Source of the DNA: Bacteroides ovatus | GTDB lineage: Bacteria; Bacteroidota; Bacteroidia; Bacteroidales; Bacteroidaceae | DNA length: 21,496 bases | Assembly (NCBI GenBank): GCA_030844565.1 | Contig: JAUUNK010000073.1 | Span: 1-21,496 of the forward strand | Direction of reading: 5' to 3' | Shown: piece by piece, positions 7,617 to 15,274 of the stretch | Layout: each line of letters opens with the position of its first letter | Numbering within the stretch: the stretch's first letter is position 1 | Notes under the pieces: generated by a model | Told to the model about the DNA's origin: nothing | The model's input: only the letters and a program-made list of their open reading frames with translations | The model's database searches: none | Made by a program: the position numbers and the translations under genes

Positions 7617-8984
7617 TCACCTCCCTTGGCTACGTTCCAAGGGAGGTCGATTGACAGCTAACTCCCTCAACACACTACAAGTCAAAGGAATGGCAAGCAG
7701 GAAAGTCAATACATCTGCAATGGCTTGGCACATCTCCACTCCCCGCAACCCCAGATAATGAGGAAGAATGAAGATAAGCGGAATGAAGAAAAGTCCTTGG
7801 CGTGCAGAAGACACCAAAGTGGCGCGCACCGGCTTGCGGATAGTTTGCAACATCATGTTACTCATGATAATCCACGAGCCCAGTGGCAAAGTAATCAACT
7901 GCCATTTCAGAGCAGCCGAACCGATAGCAATCACCTCTGGGTCGCCTTTGCGAAAGAGAGCTACTACATCGGGAGCGAATATGCTGCCTACTACCGCACT
8001 CACGAACAAGAAGGCAAAGCCGACCTTTACACAAAACCAGAAACCTTCTTTTACGCGATGATTCAGTCCTGCACCATAATTAAATCCGCATACCGGTTGG
8101 AATCCTTGTCCGAAGCCGATAAGGAACGAATTGATAAACATAGCAATACGAGTGACAATAGACATACCTGCAATCGCAGCATCGCCGAACTGTCCGGCAG
8201 CCACATTGAGCAGGATAGTGGCAGTGGAAGCAAGTCCTTGACGGAAAAGCGAAGGCGTACCTCCGTCTATGATTTCTTTAAAGAAACGCAAAGTGGGCGT
8301 GAAATGCTTGTAACGGATAAGAATGTTATTCCCGCGACGCGTCATAAACAATAAAAGAGAGAAACTGCCTACCTGACTGATAAGCGTAGCAATGGCTGCA
8401 CCGGAGATACCCATATCAAAAGTAAATATCAGCAAAGGGTCCAAGGCAATGTTAGTAACTGCGCCTGCCACAATGCCTACCATAGCATAAGCAGCATTTC
8501 CCTGAAAGCGCATCTGGTTGTTGAGTACCAAGGATGCTGTCATAAAAGGAGCTCCCAGCAGGATGATGCCCAGATATTTCTCCGTATAGGGAAGGATAGT
8601 AGGCGTTGAACCCAAGGCAAGTGAAAGAGGAGTGAGAAATATAAGCCCTAAGACAGTGATAGCAACCCCGGTGAAAAGTGCGAAGAAGAACCCGGTAGCA
8701 GCCATCTTCTCTGCGTTGTCCATCTCCTGTGCACCCAATTTACGCGAAATATAATTGCCCGAACCATGCCCGAAAAAGAATCCTACCGCCTGTATCACCG
8801 ACATGATAGAAAAAACGATGCCCACCGCCGCCGTAGACTGCGTATTGATTTTCCCTACAAAGTAGGTGTCAGCTATATTATAAAAAGAGGTGACCAGCAT
8901 GCTGACAATGGTCGGAATAGCCAGAGAACCAATCAGCCCCGGAATGGGCGCTGTGGTCATCCGCGTAAATTGGTCTTGCTTCAT
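7617..8984 (-). CDS. MATE-family multidrug/Na+ (or H+) antiporter
   Basis: This 455-residue inner-membrane transporter has about twelve hydrophobic helices in two six-helix halves, the multidrug and toxic compound extrusion layout. Family marks include the opening IPGLIGSLAIPTIVSMLVTS, then NIADTYFVGKI in helix 2, and the FGQGFQPVCGFNYGAG signature of the second half. Length is standard. It starts three bases after the metallo-beta-lactamase-fold hydrolase stop and is probably co-transcribed with it. Its last codons contain a perfect hairpin shared with the convergent efflux operon. Substrate cannot be assigned. Confidence 0.93.
   Translation of the reverse strand: MKQDQFTRMTTAPIPGLIGSLAIPTIVSMLVTSFYNIADTYFVGKINTQSTAAVGIVFSIMSVIQAVGFFFGHGSGNYISRKLGAQEMDNAEKMAATGFFFALFTGVAITVLGLIFLTPLSLALGSTPTILPYTEKYLGIILLGAPFMTASLVLNNQMRFQGNAAYAMVGIVAGAVTNIALDPLLIFTFDMGISGAAIATLISQVGSFSLLLFMTRRGNNILIRYKHFTPTLRFFKEIIDGGTPSLFRQGLASTATILLNVAAGQFGDAAIAGMSIVTRIAMFINSFLIGFGQGFQPVCGFNYGAGLNHRVKEGFWFCVKVGFAFLFVSAVVGSIFAPDVVALFRKGDPEVIAIGSAALKWQLITLPLGSWIIMSNMMLQTIRKPVRATLVSSARQGLFFIPLIFILPHYLGLRGVEMCQAIADVLTFLLAIPLTCSVLRELAVNRPPLERSQGR
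7620..7646. terminator. Hairpin between the efflux operon and the MATE gene
   Basis: A perfect 10-bp inverted repeat, CCTCCCTTGG/CCAAGGGAGG with a 7-base loop, begins 8 bases after the TetR stop and lies within the last codons of the convergent MATE gene (stop at 7617). It could halt transcription from both sides. No strong T-run follows on either strand, so a factor-independent terminator is plausible but not certain. Confidence 0.5.
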
Positions 8985-8987
8985 CTA

Positions 8988-9710
8988 TTATTGTAATGCC
9001 CGAATACGTACTTCGGTTTCTTTGTCGTCTTTGAGTCCGTCTTTTACTTTCCGGATGTCAGTGTCTCCGTAATGATAAGGATAAAGAATGCGAGGACGGA
9101 TGATTCTTGTCGCACGGATAGCTTGGTCGGGAGTCATGGTATAAGGCTGGTTGACAGGCAAGAAAGCTATATCGATATTTCCCAGCTCTTTCATTTCGGG
9201 GATGTCCTCCGTATCTCCGGCGATGTAGATGCGGGTTCCTCCCACAGTAAGGATGTATCCGTTATCACGCCCGCGGGGATGAAATTTATCCCGTCCCGGT
9301 GTAGTATTATAGGCAGGAACTGCTTCGAGGCGGATATCCGGGTCGAGTTGAAAGGTATCTCCATTCTTCATCTCCCGCCCCCTGCCCAGCAACTTCCGGC
9401 AGTTGGGATTGGCAACAATCCGGGTCTCCGGGGTTTCAATAGCTGCAATGGCTTTCGGGTCGAAGTGGTCATGGTGCTCATGCGTAATCAAAATAATGTC
9501 TGCTTTGGGAAACTGGCTATAATCGGCGTATTCCGAAACAGGATCTACATAAATCTGCTTTCCTTCAAATTCCAGCAACAGGCTGGCATGCTTGATGAAG
9601 GTCATCTTAAGAGGTTTCCCTCCCCGAGTGGTCACTATGTCTGTTTCAAAATGTTGCATAACTACGGTTTGAAGGCACGTCGCAAGCATGAGGAGAATTA
9701 GCTTTTTCAT
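8988..9710 (-). CDS. Exported metallo-beta-lactamase-fold hydrolase (UlaG/UPF0173-like)
   Basis: A 240-residue member of the metallo-beta-lactamase fold superfamily, closest by eye to the COG2220/UlaG-like group. The metal site is visible: THEHHDHFD gives H77, H79, D81 and H82; further ligands are probably the Asp of IAGDTEDIPE and the His of PYHYGDTD. The VDPVSEYADYSQFPKADIILIT segment is typical of the group. Unlike the usual cytoplasmic members of about 220-230 residues, it begins with a basic-hydrophobic stretch (MKKLILLMLATCLQTVVM) that looks like a signal peptide or anchor, so the enzyme is probably periplasmic; a start at Met18 would remove this. It leads an apparent two-gene operon with the MATE transporter. 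Substrate unknown. Confidence 0.85.
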   Translation of the reverse strand: MKKLILLMLATCLQTVVMQHFETDIVTTRGGKPLKMTFIKHASLLLEFEGKQIYVDPVSEYADYSQFPKADIILITHEHHDHFDPKAIAAIETPETRIVANPNCRKLLGRGREMKNGDTFQLDPDIRLEAVPAYNTTPGRDKFHPRGRDNGYILTVGGTRIYIAGDTEDIPEMKELGNIDIAFLPVNQPYTMTPDQAIRATRIIRPRILYPYHYGDTDIRKVKDGLKDDKETEVRIRALQ

Positions 9711-9733
9711 CTTTTCTTAAAGAATGGTGTTGA

Positions 9734-9741
9734 CAAAGATA
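9734..9741 (-). promoter_or_regulatory. -7 element (TATCTTTG) of the hydrolase-MATE operon
   Basis: Full match to TAnnTTTG on the minus strand, 23 bases before the ATG at 9710. A -33 box at ideal spacing is not evident. Confidence 0.55.
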
Positions 9742-9818
9742 GGAATTCTCCCTTTCAAGTGGATACGTGCAAGTATAATGTTTAACGTTATTTTCATCAC
9801 ATCATTCTATAAAGATAA

Positions 9819-9855
9819 CAGCCGGAAAGAAGAAATTGTTTCATCCTTACGGCTG
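9819..9855 (-). terminator. Possible terminator of the Bcr/CflA MFS gene
   Basis: CAGCCG (9819-9824) pairs with CGGCTG (9850-9855), and an inner GAAA/TTTC pairing can extend the fold. It lies about 20 bases past the MFS stop and, read on the minus strand, is followed by TTATCTTTAT, a weak T-rich tract. The 164-base gap 9711-9874 otherwise holds only the hydrolase promoter. Confidence 0.35.
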
Positions 9856-9874
9856 GTTTTCCATTCTGGCAAAA

Positions 9875-11074
9875 TCAAACCTTACAGACAGCTATCTGCG
9901 CCGTAGTCCGCTTGCTAGCTCCCAACGCACATGCTAAAGAGCAAATGGCACATACGACAAATACAACTCCAGTAGAAACTAAGGTATTCCCTAAACCAAC
10001 CAACGGAGAAACGATACCTCCTGCAGCAAAGCAAAGAGCACCGAGCAACGCGGAAGCCGCTCCTGCCTGTCCGCGTTCACAATCCATAGCCAGGATAGTG
10101 GAAGTAGTGAAGGTAAGCCCCATTGTCAACATTAAGGCAAACAATAGCAATTCGTATACCCAGAAATTGCACCCGATGGAAAGTGCAACCATTTCGAGGA
10201 CAGCAAATACTACCATACCAATACATCCGCTCACTGTGCCATTCTCCAATTTATGGAATTTCACGGACAAAGCGGCAGCTAACCCGATAGCCATCGCATT
10301 CACCGCAAAACAAATGCTAAATCCCAAGGGTGAAAACCCATAATGTTGCTGCACAATAAACGGTGAAGAAGCAATATTAGCAAAGAGAATACCCTGAGCA
10401 AAGGCTAATTGCAAGACATATAATACATACCTCCGGTTACGGGCAATTTTACCGAAACTTCGGAAAGCGGAGAGCACACCAGCAGAAGAACGGCTCTCCA
10501 TCGATAATGATTCGTTGAAGCGAACACAACCTATCCCCAACAATACACCGATAAACAGCAATACTACAAAGATTCCTTTCCAGCCCAATGTATCCGTCAA
10601 TAACCCGCCCGCTACAGGGGCGGCTACCGGAGCTACTCCATTGATTGCTCCGATAACAGCCAACATCTTAGCTAATTCTTTTCCCGAAAACTTATCCGTA
10701 GCCACCGAACGGGAAATGACGATTCCTCCCGCTCCTGCTATGCCTTGTATCAACCGCAATGCAATAAACGAATAAATATCCGGTACAAAAAGACATAATA
10801 AGGTGGAAACAATAAACAATGCCATCGAAACCAGCAACAGTGGTCGCCTGCCGTATTTATCACTAAGGGGACCGAAAAAGATTTGTCCTAACGCCAATCC
10901 TATCATACTTGTAGTAAGCCCCAGTTGTACCTGAGATGAATTGGCAGAAAAATAATCTGCCATCGAAGGCAGACTGGGTAAATACATATCTGTCACAAAA
11001 GGACCGAATGCGGTCAGCATACCGAGCAATATTAATAAAAACCTTATTGAATTTTCTTTCTTTATTTTTGCCAT
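9875..11074 (-). CDS. Bcr/CflA-type drug-resistance MFS transporter
   Basis: A 399-residue major facilitator transporter with twelve predicted helices. The first helix ends in the DMYLPSLP signature of the Bcr/CflA (drug:H+ antiporter) subfamily. Loop 2-3 has the MFS motif A as GPLSDKYGRRP, and helix 4-5 has RLIQGIAGAGGIVISRSVATD followed by the antiporter-type motif C region around GAINGVAPVAAPVAGG. The start is placed at ATG 11074; an in-frame TTG six bases upstream is possible but less likely. It has its own promoter 24 bases upstream and is divergent from the AsmA-GT51 gene. Family members export bicyclomycin, chloramphenicol, sulfonamides or small peptides; the actual substrate is unknown. 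Confidence 0.93.
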   Translation of the reverse strand: MAKIKKENSIRFLLILLGMLTAFGPFVTDMYLPSLPSMADYFSANSSQVQLGLTTSMIGLALGQIFFGPLSDKYGRRPLLLVSMALFIVSTLLCLFVPDIYSFIALRLIQGIAGAGGIVISRSVATDKFSGKELAKMLAVIGAINGVAPVAAPVAGGLLTDTLGWKGIFVVLLFIGVLLGIGCVRFNESLSMESRSSAGVLSAFRSFGKIARNRRYVLYVLQLAFAQGILFANIASSPFIVQQHYGFSPLGFSICFAVNAMAIGLAAALSVKFHKLENGTVSGCIGMVVFAVLEMVALSIGCNFWVYELLLFALMLTMGLTFTTSTILAMDCERGQAGAASALLGALCFAAGGIVSPLVGLGNTLVSTGVVFVVCAICSLACALGASKRTTAQIAVCKV

Positions 11075-11098
11075 AATCAATTTTTATAAGTTTGGTGG

Positions 11099-11106
11099 CA
11101 AAGGTA
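11099..11106 (-). promoter_or_regulatory. -7 element (TACCTTTG) of the Bcr/CflA MFS gene
   Basis: Full match to TAnnTTTG on the minus strand, 24 bases before the ATG at 11074. No convincing -33 box. Confidence 0.55.
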
Positions 11107-11385
11107 AACCATTTCTATCATGACCTTCTGAACTATATAAGAACAAAAAAGGACTTTTTCCGAACAAGAGATATAGCGGGAATACCAAGAGATACTATTG
11201 TGTTAACCTGCTAAAAAACGAAAGACTAGCAGAATGTTATTTTTCATTAATAAAGAGAACTTTGCTGCATCATAAACCCTTTTGAGCAAAAATAGGGCAT
11301 CTTATACATTCATTCATTACAGCACCATGCAGTTAAAGAAATATATATTTAAAAAAGGAGGAGCACACAGGCTTCGATTATTACA

Positions 11386-11393
11386 TACCTTTG
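11386..11393 (+). promoter_or_regulatory. -7 element (TACCTTTG) of the AsmA-GT51 gene
   Basis: Full match to TAnnTTTG, 27 bases before the ATG at 11421. No clear -33 TTTG at the expected distance. Confidence 0.55.
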
Positions 11394-11420
11394 CCTCCCT
11401 GAATGCGCAGATAGAATCGT

Positions 11421-13361
11421 ATGAAAGGACATAATAAAAAGATATTCCTCCTCTCCCTGGGAGGTCTCGCAGTGATAGTTTTAGCCGGCCTATATCTGGG
11501 ACGCAACAATATCCTGAATCACGTGGTGCAACAACGCATCGAACGTCTGGAGCAGAGATACGGACTATCGGTCTCTTATGAAAAATTGAAACTGAAAGGT
11601 CTCAGCACAGTAAGCCTCCAGAATCTTAGTGTAGTACCTCAGAAAAGAGATACACTGCTTACCTTGCAATCTCTCGACGCGCAGCTCAGTTTTCCTAAAC
11701 TTCTTAAGAAAGCCATCGAGATAGAATATCTGGACGTAGACGGATTGCAGTTCTCTTTCATCAAGCAAGACTCTATTGCCAACTACGACTTTTTATTCCT
11801 CCAAAGAGAAAGCTCTGACACTTTCCCCTCTGAAAAGAACGAAAAGGTGGATTATGCCAAGCGGGTGGACAGGCTTTTCAACTTGCTTTATGGCTTTCTT
11901 CCCGAAAATGGACAGCTCAATCATGTGTACGTCCGCGAACAAAAAGACAGTCGTTTCGTATCTATCCAGATACCCGAACTCCGCATCAAGGACAACCGTT
12001 TCCATTCAGATATTCAAGTGGAAGAAGATACTCTCTCCCAACAGTGGACCGCCCGCGGAGAACTCAACCGTCATGGCAACATTCTCAGAGCGGAGGTTTA
12101 TACATCGGACGCACAGAAAGTGGTCCTTCCCTACCTTACCCGACGATTCGGAGCTAAGGTCACCTTCGATACCTTATCATATAGTCTGGTAAAAGAAAAA
12201 CTATCCGCCAACCAAATCCGTCTGAAAGGCAAAGCGCGCATCAGCGGGCTGGACGTCTATCACAAGGCACTCTCTCCCGAAACAATTCATCTAGACCGCG
12301 GACAAGTGGCTTATCAAGTAAATATCCGCGAGAATATTCTCGAACTGGATAGCACCACTACCGTCATATTCAATAAACTGCAATTCCATCCCTATCTCAA
12401 AGCGGGCAAAGAAAAAGGATATTGGCATTTCACGGCTGCCGTGGATAAGCCCTGGTTTCCGGCAGAGAACCTATTCAATTCTCTGCCAAAAGGTTTATTT
12501 AGCAACCTCGAAGGGATACAGACCAGTGGGGAATTGGCTTATCACTTTCTTCTCGATATTGATTTTGGACTCTTGGACAGTCTGAAACTGGAATCGGAAT
12601 TGAAAGAGAAAGACTTTCGCATGCTGAAATATGGTGCAACGGACTTAGGGAAAATGTCGGAGGAATTCATATACACTGCTTATGAGAAGGGACAACCTGT
12701 AAGAAGTTTCGCTGTAGGTCCCTCATGGGAACATTTTACCCCGCTACACGAAATATCTCCCCTGTTGCAAATGTCCGTGATGCAAAGCGAAGACGGCGCT
12801 TTCTATTACCACCACGGCTTTTTACCGGATGCTATGCGCGAGGCGTTGATTCATGACCTGAAAGTGAAACGGTTCGCACGGGGAGGAAGCACCATCACCA
12901 TGCAGTTAGTAAAAAATGTGTTCCTCAACCGCAATAAGAACTTTGCGCGCAAACTGGAAGAGGCACTCATCGTCTGGCTGATAGAAACGGAAAAGCTGAC
13001 GTCGAAAGAGCGGATGTATGAAGTGTATCTCAACATTGCCGAATGGGGACCGCTGATCTATGGCGCCCACGAAGCGGCAACATATTACTTCAATAAACGT
13101 CCCTCTGAATTAACAGTGGAAGAGAGCATTTTCCTCGCTTCCATCATCCCAAAGCCCAAATATTTCCGAAGTTCTTTCGACGCAAACGGGAAACTGAAAG
13201 AGAACCTCGAAGGATATTATCGACTGATAGCAGAACGCCTGGCTAAGAAAGGGCTTATAAACGAAATCGAGGCGGAAAATATCCGCCCCGACATTCAAAT
13301 AACGGGCGAAGCCCGGAATCGCTTGGATTCTCTCGCAAATATAACAAAGAAAAAGGAATAG
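11421..13361 (+). CDS. AsmA-like protein fused to a GT51 peptidoglycan glycosyltransferase
   Basis: This 646-residue protein has one N-terminal membrane helix (about residues 8-26) and a large extracytoplasmic part. Residues 30-430 are beta-rich with an AsmA-like opening (LEQRYGLSVSYEKLKLKGLSTVSLQNLSV, then LDAQLSFPKLL and IEYLDVDGLQFSF). Residues 445-600 are a glycosyltransferase-51 domain that would polymerise lipid II into glycan strands: catalytic E457-D458 in MQSEDGAFYYHHG, the GGSTITMQLVKN motif (488-499), RKLEEALIVWLIE, and YLNIAEWGPLIYGAHEAA. All the main GT51 motifs are present. No transpeptidase domain follows, so it resembles a monofunctional polymerase with an unusual N-terminal extension rather than a class A penicillin-binding protein. 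It has its own promoter and ends five bases from the convergent Ser/Arg-rich gene. Catalytic competence is inferred; the AsmA assignment is weaker than the GT51 one. Confidence 0.85.
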   Translation: MKGHNKKIFLLSLGGLAVIVLAGLYLGRNNILNHVVQQRIERLEQRYGLSVSYEKLKLKGLSTVSLQNLSVVPQKRDTLLTLQSLDAQLSFPKLLKKAIEIEYLDVDGLQFSFIKQDSIANYDFLFLQRESSDTFPSEKNEKVDYAKRVDRLFNLLYGFLPENGQLNHVYVREQKDSRFVSIQIPELRIKDNRFHSDIQVEEDTLSQQWTARGELNRHGNILRAEVYTSDAQKVVLPYLTRRFGAKVTFDTLSYSLVKEKLSANQIRLKGKARISGLDVYHKALSPETIHLDRGQVAYQVNIRENILELDSTTTVIFNKLQFHPYLKAGKEKGYWHFTAAVDKPWFPAENLFNSLPKGLFSNLEGIQTSGELAYHFLLDIDFGLLDSLKLESELKEKDFRMLKYGATDLGKMSEEFIYTAYEKGQPVRSFAVGPSWEHFTPLHEISPLLQMSVMQSEDGAFYYHHGFLPDAMREALIHDLKVKRFARGGSTITMQLVKNVFLNRNKNFARKLEEALIVWLIETEKLTSKERMYEVYLNIAEWGPLIYGAHEAATYYFNKRPSELTVEESIFLASIIPKPKYFRSSFDANGKLKENLEGYYRLIAERLAKKGLINEIEAENIRPDIQITGEARNRLDSLANITKKKE

Positions 13362-13366
13362 GTTAG

Positions 13367-14497
13367 TTAACGTCTAGAACTTCGGTTACTCTCGGAACTA
13401 CGAGAGTTATTATCTGTTGTTGTACGGCTACTCCGACTGCTACTGGAACGCGAAGAAGAGCTGTTGCTACTACTACGGCTCGGACTAGCAGTAGTTTCTT
13501 TACGGCTGCCGGTAGTAGTAGTGCTACGGCTACTACTGCTGTTAGTACGTCTACTTGGAGTAGTGGTTTCCCTACGACTACGGCTACTGCTGTTTATATC
13601 ACGCCGTGGAGAAGTTGTAGTGGACTCCCGCCGGCTGCTACTCGTATTGCGACCGGGTGTAGTGGTAGTATTATCTTTACGGCTGCTATTGTTCGTGTCA
13701 CGTTTGGGAACAGTGGTTGCATTTTCTCTGCGGCTGCTACCGCTACTAACCCGTCCCGGAGCAGTCGACTCGTTCCGATGAACACTATTACCCGGTCTAC
13801 TAGATGAAGTACCATCCACTCTTGACGGGCGCGTGGAAGGACGTGTCGCCGGGCGCGTGGAAGGACGTGTCGCCGGACGCGTTGAGGTATTGGGACGTAT
13901 CTTTACTGAACCAAAGTCTGAGCGACGATGGGTGTGATACACACGGTGATCTCTCACGCTGTGCGGACCCGAATAGAAAGGATGATGATAGCGTCCCCGG
14001 TAGAAACTTACATTGTTATTATGTGTACGGTAGTGCCCTCCGTAATAAGTCCGGTAATGATAGGGCTTGCCGAAATAGAAATAATTATGATTGGTATAAG
14101 TAATATATACCCTGAAATACCATTTACCTCCGCTTGCATACACCGGACGATAGAAATAATCCGTCCTCATGAGCCGACGGTACTGGGAATCGGTCAACAC
14201 CCAACGTAAATCATCATTCCGAATATCCAGATAATGGTAATAATCGTTCAAAGCCCATTCTTCTCCGTCCACCACATCGTCTATCACATAACGAATGGAG
14301 TTGATAAAATCATAATTGATTTCATAGGTATCGTTGTATTGTGCAGGAGACAGATTGAGTTCATAAGCCATCCTATCCGTGAGGAACCGGGCATCCTTGC
14401 GTACCCGGCTAGTGCTCATCGCAGCCATAGCGGTCATACCGGACGTAAATCCGATAGTAAACAATATAAGTAAAATACGTTTCATAACTCCATTCAT
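13367..14497 (-). CDS. Secreted protein with long Ser/Thr/Arg-rich tail, function unknown
   Basis: This 376-residue protein is not recognised. A signal peptide (MKRILLILFTIGFTSGMTAMA) follows the fifth codon; an alternative start at 14485 begins directly with it. The mature N-terminal part (to about 120) includes RFLTDRMAYELNLSPAQYNDTYEINYDF and acidic helices. The next part (about 120-195) is rich in Tyr, His and Arg. From about 200 to the end the sequence is low-complexity Ser, Thr, Arg, Asn and Pro with many SSR and RRE/RRD runs, preceded by two copies of TRPATRPS. The tail is strongly basic and probably disordered, and might bind anionic envelope polymers or nucleic acid. It lies six bases after the BamE-like/DUF4476 lipoprotein gene, so the two are probably co-transcribed. 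The gene is certainly coding by frame length and operon position; the role is unknown. Confidence 0.8.
   Translation of the reverse strand: MNGVMKRILLILFTIGFTSGMTAMAAMSTSRVRKDARFLTDRMAYELNLSPAQYNDTYEINYDFINSIRYVIDDVVDGEEWALNDYYHYLDIRNDDLRWVLTDSQYRRLMRTDYFYRPVYASGGKWYFRVYITYTNHNYFYFGKPYHYRTYYGGHYRTHNNNVSFYRGRYHHPFYSGPHSVRDHRVYHTHRRSDFGSVKIRPNTSTRPATRPSTRPATRPSTRPSRVDGTSSSRPGNSVHRNESTAPGRVSSGSSRRENATTVPKRDTNNSSRKDNTTTTPGRNTSSSRRESTTTSPRRDINSSSRSRRETTTPSRRTNSSSSRSTTTTGSRKETTASPSRSSSNSSSSRSSSSRSSRTTTDNNSRSSESNRSSRR
13827..13874. repeat. Two tandem copies of a 24-bp coding repeat
   Basis: Two identical adjacent 24-base units (13827-13850 and 13851-13874), followed by a diverged partial third copy from 13875, lie in the gene for the Ser/Arg-rich protein. 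On the minus strand they encode an eight-residue Thr-Arg-Pro-Ala-Thr-Arg-Pro-Ser repeat at the start of the tail. The unit is a multiple of three, so copy number can change without a frameshift; exact identity suggests recent duplication. Confidence 0.85.
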
Positions 14498-14503
14498 TTT
14501 AAA

Positions 14504-15175
14504 TTAGTTATTCTCTGAAAATTGATCCACATACTCCCATATAGCATCCTTATCCATCTTGAAAGTGAGGCAGTCCACTACTATGGAGAAATTCTCTTTA
14601 TCAGTGATATGTGGATATATCTTTTTCATCACTTCCTTTTTCTCGCTGTCGAAGGAGAACTCTTTCACAATCCGGTAACCCTGACTGGAAGTAATCCAAT
14701 TCTTCTCCAGAACTTTGCCGATAAACTTAATACGGTCGGAAGCAAAGGGTTGCTGCTTCATCTCATTAAAGAACCCCTGAAAGTTTTCTTTGTTCATTGC
14801 CCGCTTGCGCAAAGGTGTATTATGGATATGAACTTCGGTAGTAGGAGGAACGACCGGCGCCACCACTGTACCTGCATTCGGAACTACCGTTTCAGTCGGT
14901 TCCTTGAATGTATCCATGCTAGCTACCCTCCCATCCACAAACTGCACAATCACCACCGAAGGATAGCCACCTACATAACGGCGAAACTCCCATTCCTCCA
15001 CATCATCATAGAACCGGCGGTAATCCATATTACCTAATATGGCAGTAATTTCTTGCTTTGTCATTCCCTGCTGAACCTCGGCTAACTTTGTCGTAGTAAG
15101 AAAATAACTTCCCTTGCACGCAGCACATAAAAGGAGTAGAGACAGGAGTAAAACAGTATGTATCTTTTTCATCAT
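14504..15175 (-). CDS. Lipoprotein with BamE-like N-terminus and DUF4476 C-terminus
   Basis: This 223-residue protein starts with a lipoprotein signal (MMKKIHTVLLLSLLLLCAAC, lipid Cys20). Residues about 30-95 resemble the BamE/SmpA fold: LAEVQQGMTKQEITAILGN, then a conserved tryptophan and VVIVQFVDGRVASMDTF. After a linker, residues about 125-222 match the DUF4476 pattern (FNEMKQQPFASDRIKFIGKVLE, then ITSSQGYRIVKEFSFDSEKKEVMKKIYPHI and NFSIVVDCLTF). Both modules occur in outer-membrane or periplasmic proteins; DUF4476 has no assigned biochemical role that I know. Two adjacent ATGs (15175, 15172) are equivalent starts. It probably forms an operon with the Ser/Arg-rich protein gene six bases downstream. 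Confidence 0.82.
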   Translation of the reverse strand: MMKKIHTVLLLSLLLLCAACKGSYFLTTTKLAEVQQGMTKQEITAILGNMDYRRFYDDVEEWEFRRYVGGYPSVVIVQFVDGRVASMDTFKEPTETVVPNAGTVVAPVVPPTTEVHIHNTPLRKRAMNKENFQGFFNEMKQQPFASDRIKFIGKVLEKNWITSSQGYRIVKEFSFDSEKKEVMKKIYPHITDKENFSIVVDCLTFKMDKDAIWEYVDQFSENN

Positions 15176-15202
15176 CTTTATTTATTTGTTATTTGGATAG
15201 CA

Positions 15203-15210
15203 CAAAAATA
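15203..15210 (-). promoter_or_regulatory. -7 element (TATTTTTG) overlapping the upstream terminator
   Basis: On the minus strand TATTTTTG matches TAnnTTTG, 27 bases before the ATG at 15175. Its first bases are the T-run that ends the CvfB-like gene's terminator hairpin, so the same bases may serve both. The promoter role is less certain than at the other sites. Confidence 0.4.
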
Positions 15211-15233
15211 GGATGAGGAAACTCCTCATCCTA
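15203..15233 (-). terminator. Intrinsic terminator of the CvfB-like gene
   Basis: An 11-bp perfect stem (TAGGATGAGGA/TCCTCATCCTA, 15209-15233, 3-base loop) is followed on the minus strand by a TTTTT run. It lies about 40 bases past the CvfB-like stop. A smaller inverted repeat, TAGGGA/TCCCTA, lies between them at 15255-15268. Confidence 0.8.
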
Positions 15234-15274
15234 ACGGTTCTCTCTATTCGTCAATAGGGATTTCCCTAATTCAG

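Larger units (their letters stand above)
11081..11420. other. 340-base divergent intergenic region
   Basis: This AT-rich stretch separates the divergent Bcr/CflA MFS gene and the AsmA-GT51 gene. It holds a -7 element for each near its ends (11099-11106 minus, 11386-11393 plus). The roughly 280 bases between them contain no gene, RNA fold or clear repeat that I can identify. Confidence 0.6.

Noticed and set aside
9724..9906. 60-codon plus-strand ORF in the MFS-hydrolase gap
   Set aside because: It overlaps the hydrolase promoter, the hairpin and the MFS 3' end, and has no recognisable signature.
13464..13781. Leucine/valine-rich plus-strand ORF opposite the Ser/Arg tail
   Set aside because: The hydrophobic composition is the mirror of Ser/Arg codons on the coding strand and shows no independent start signal.
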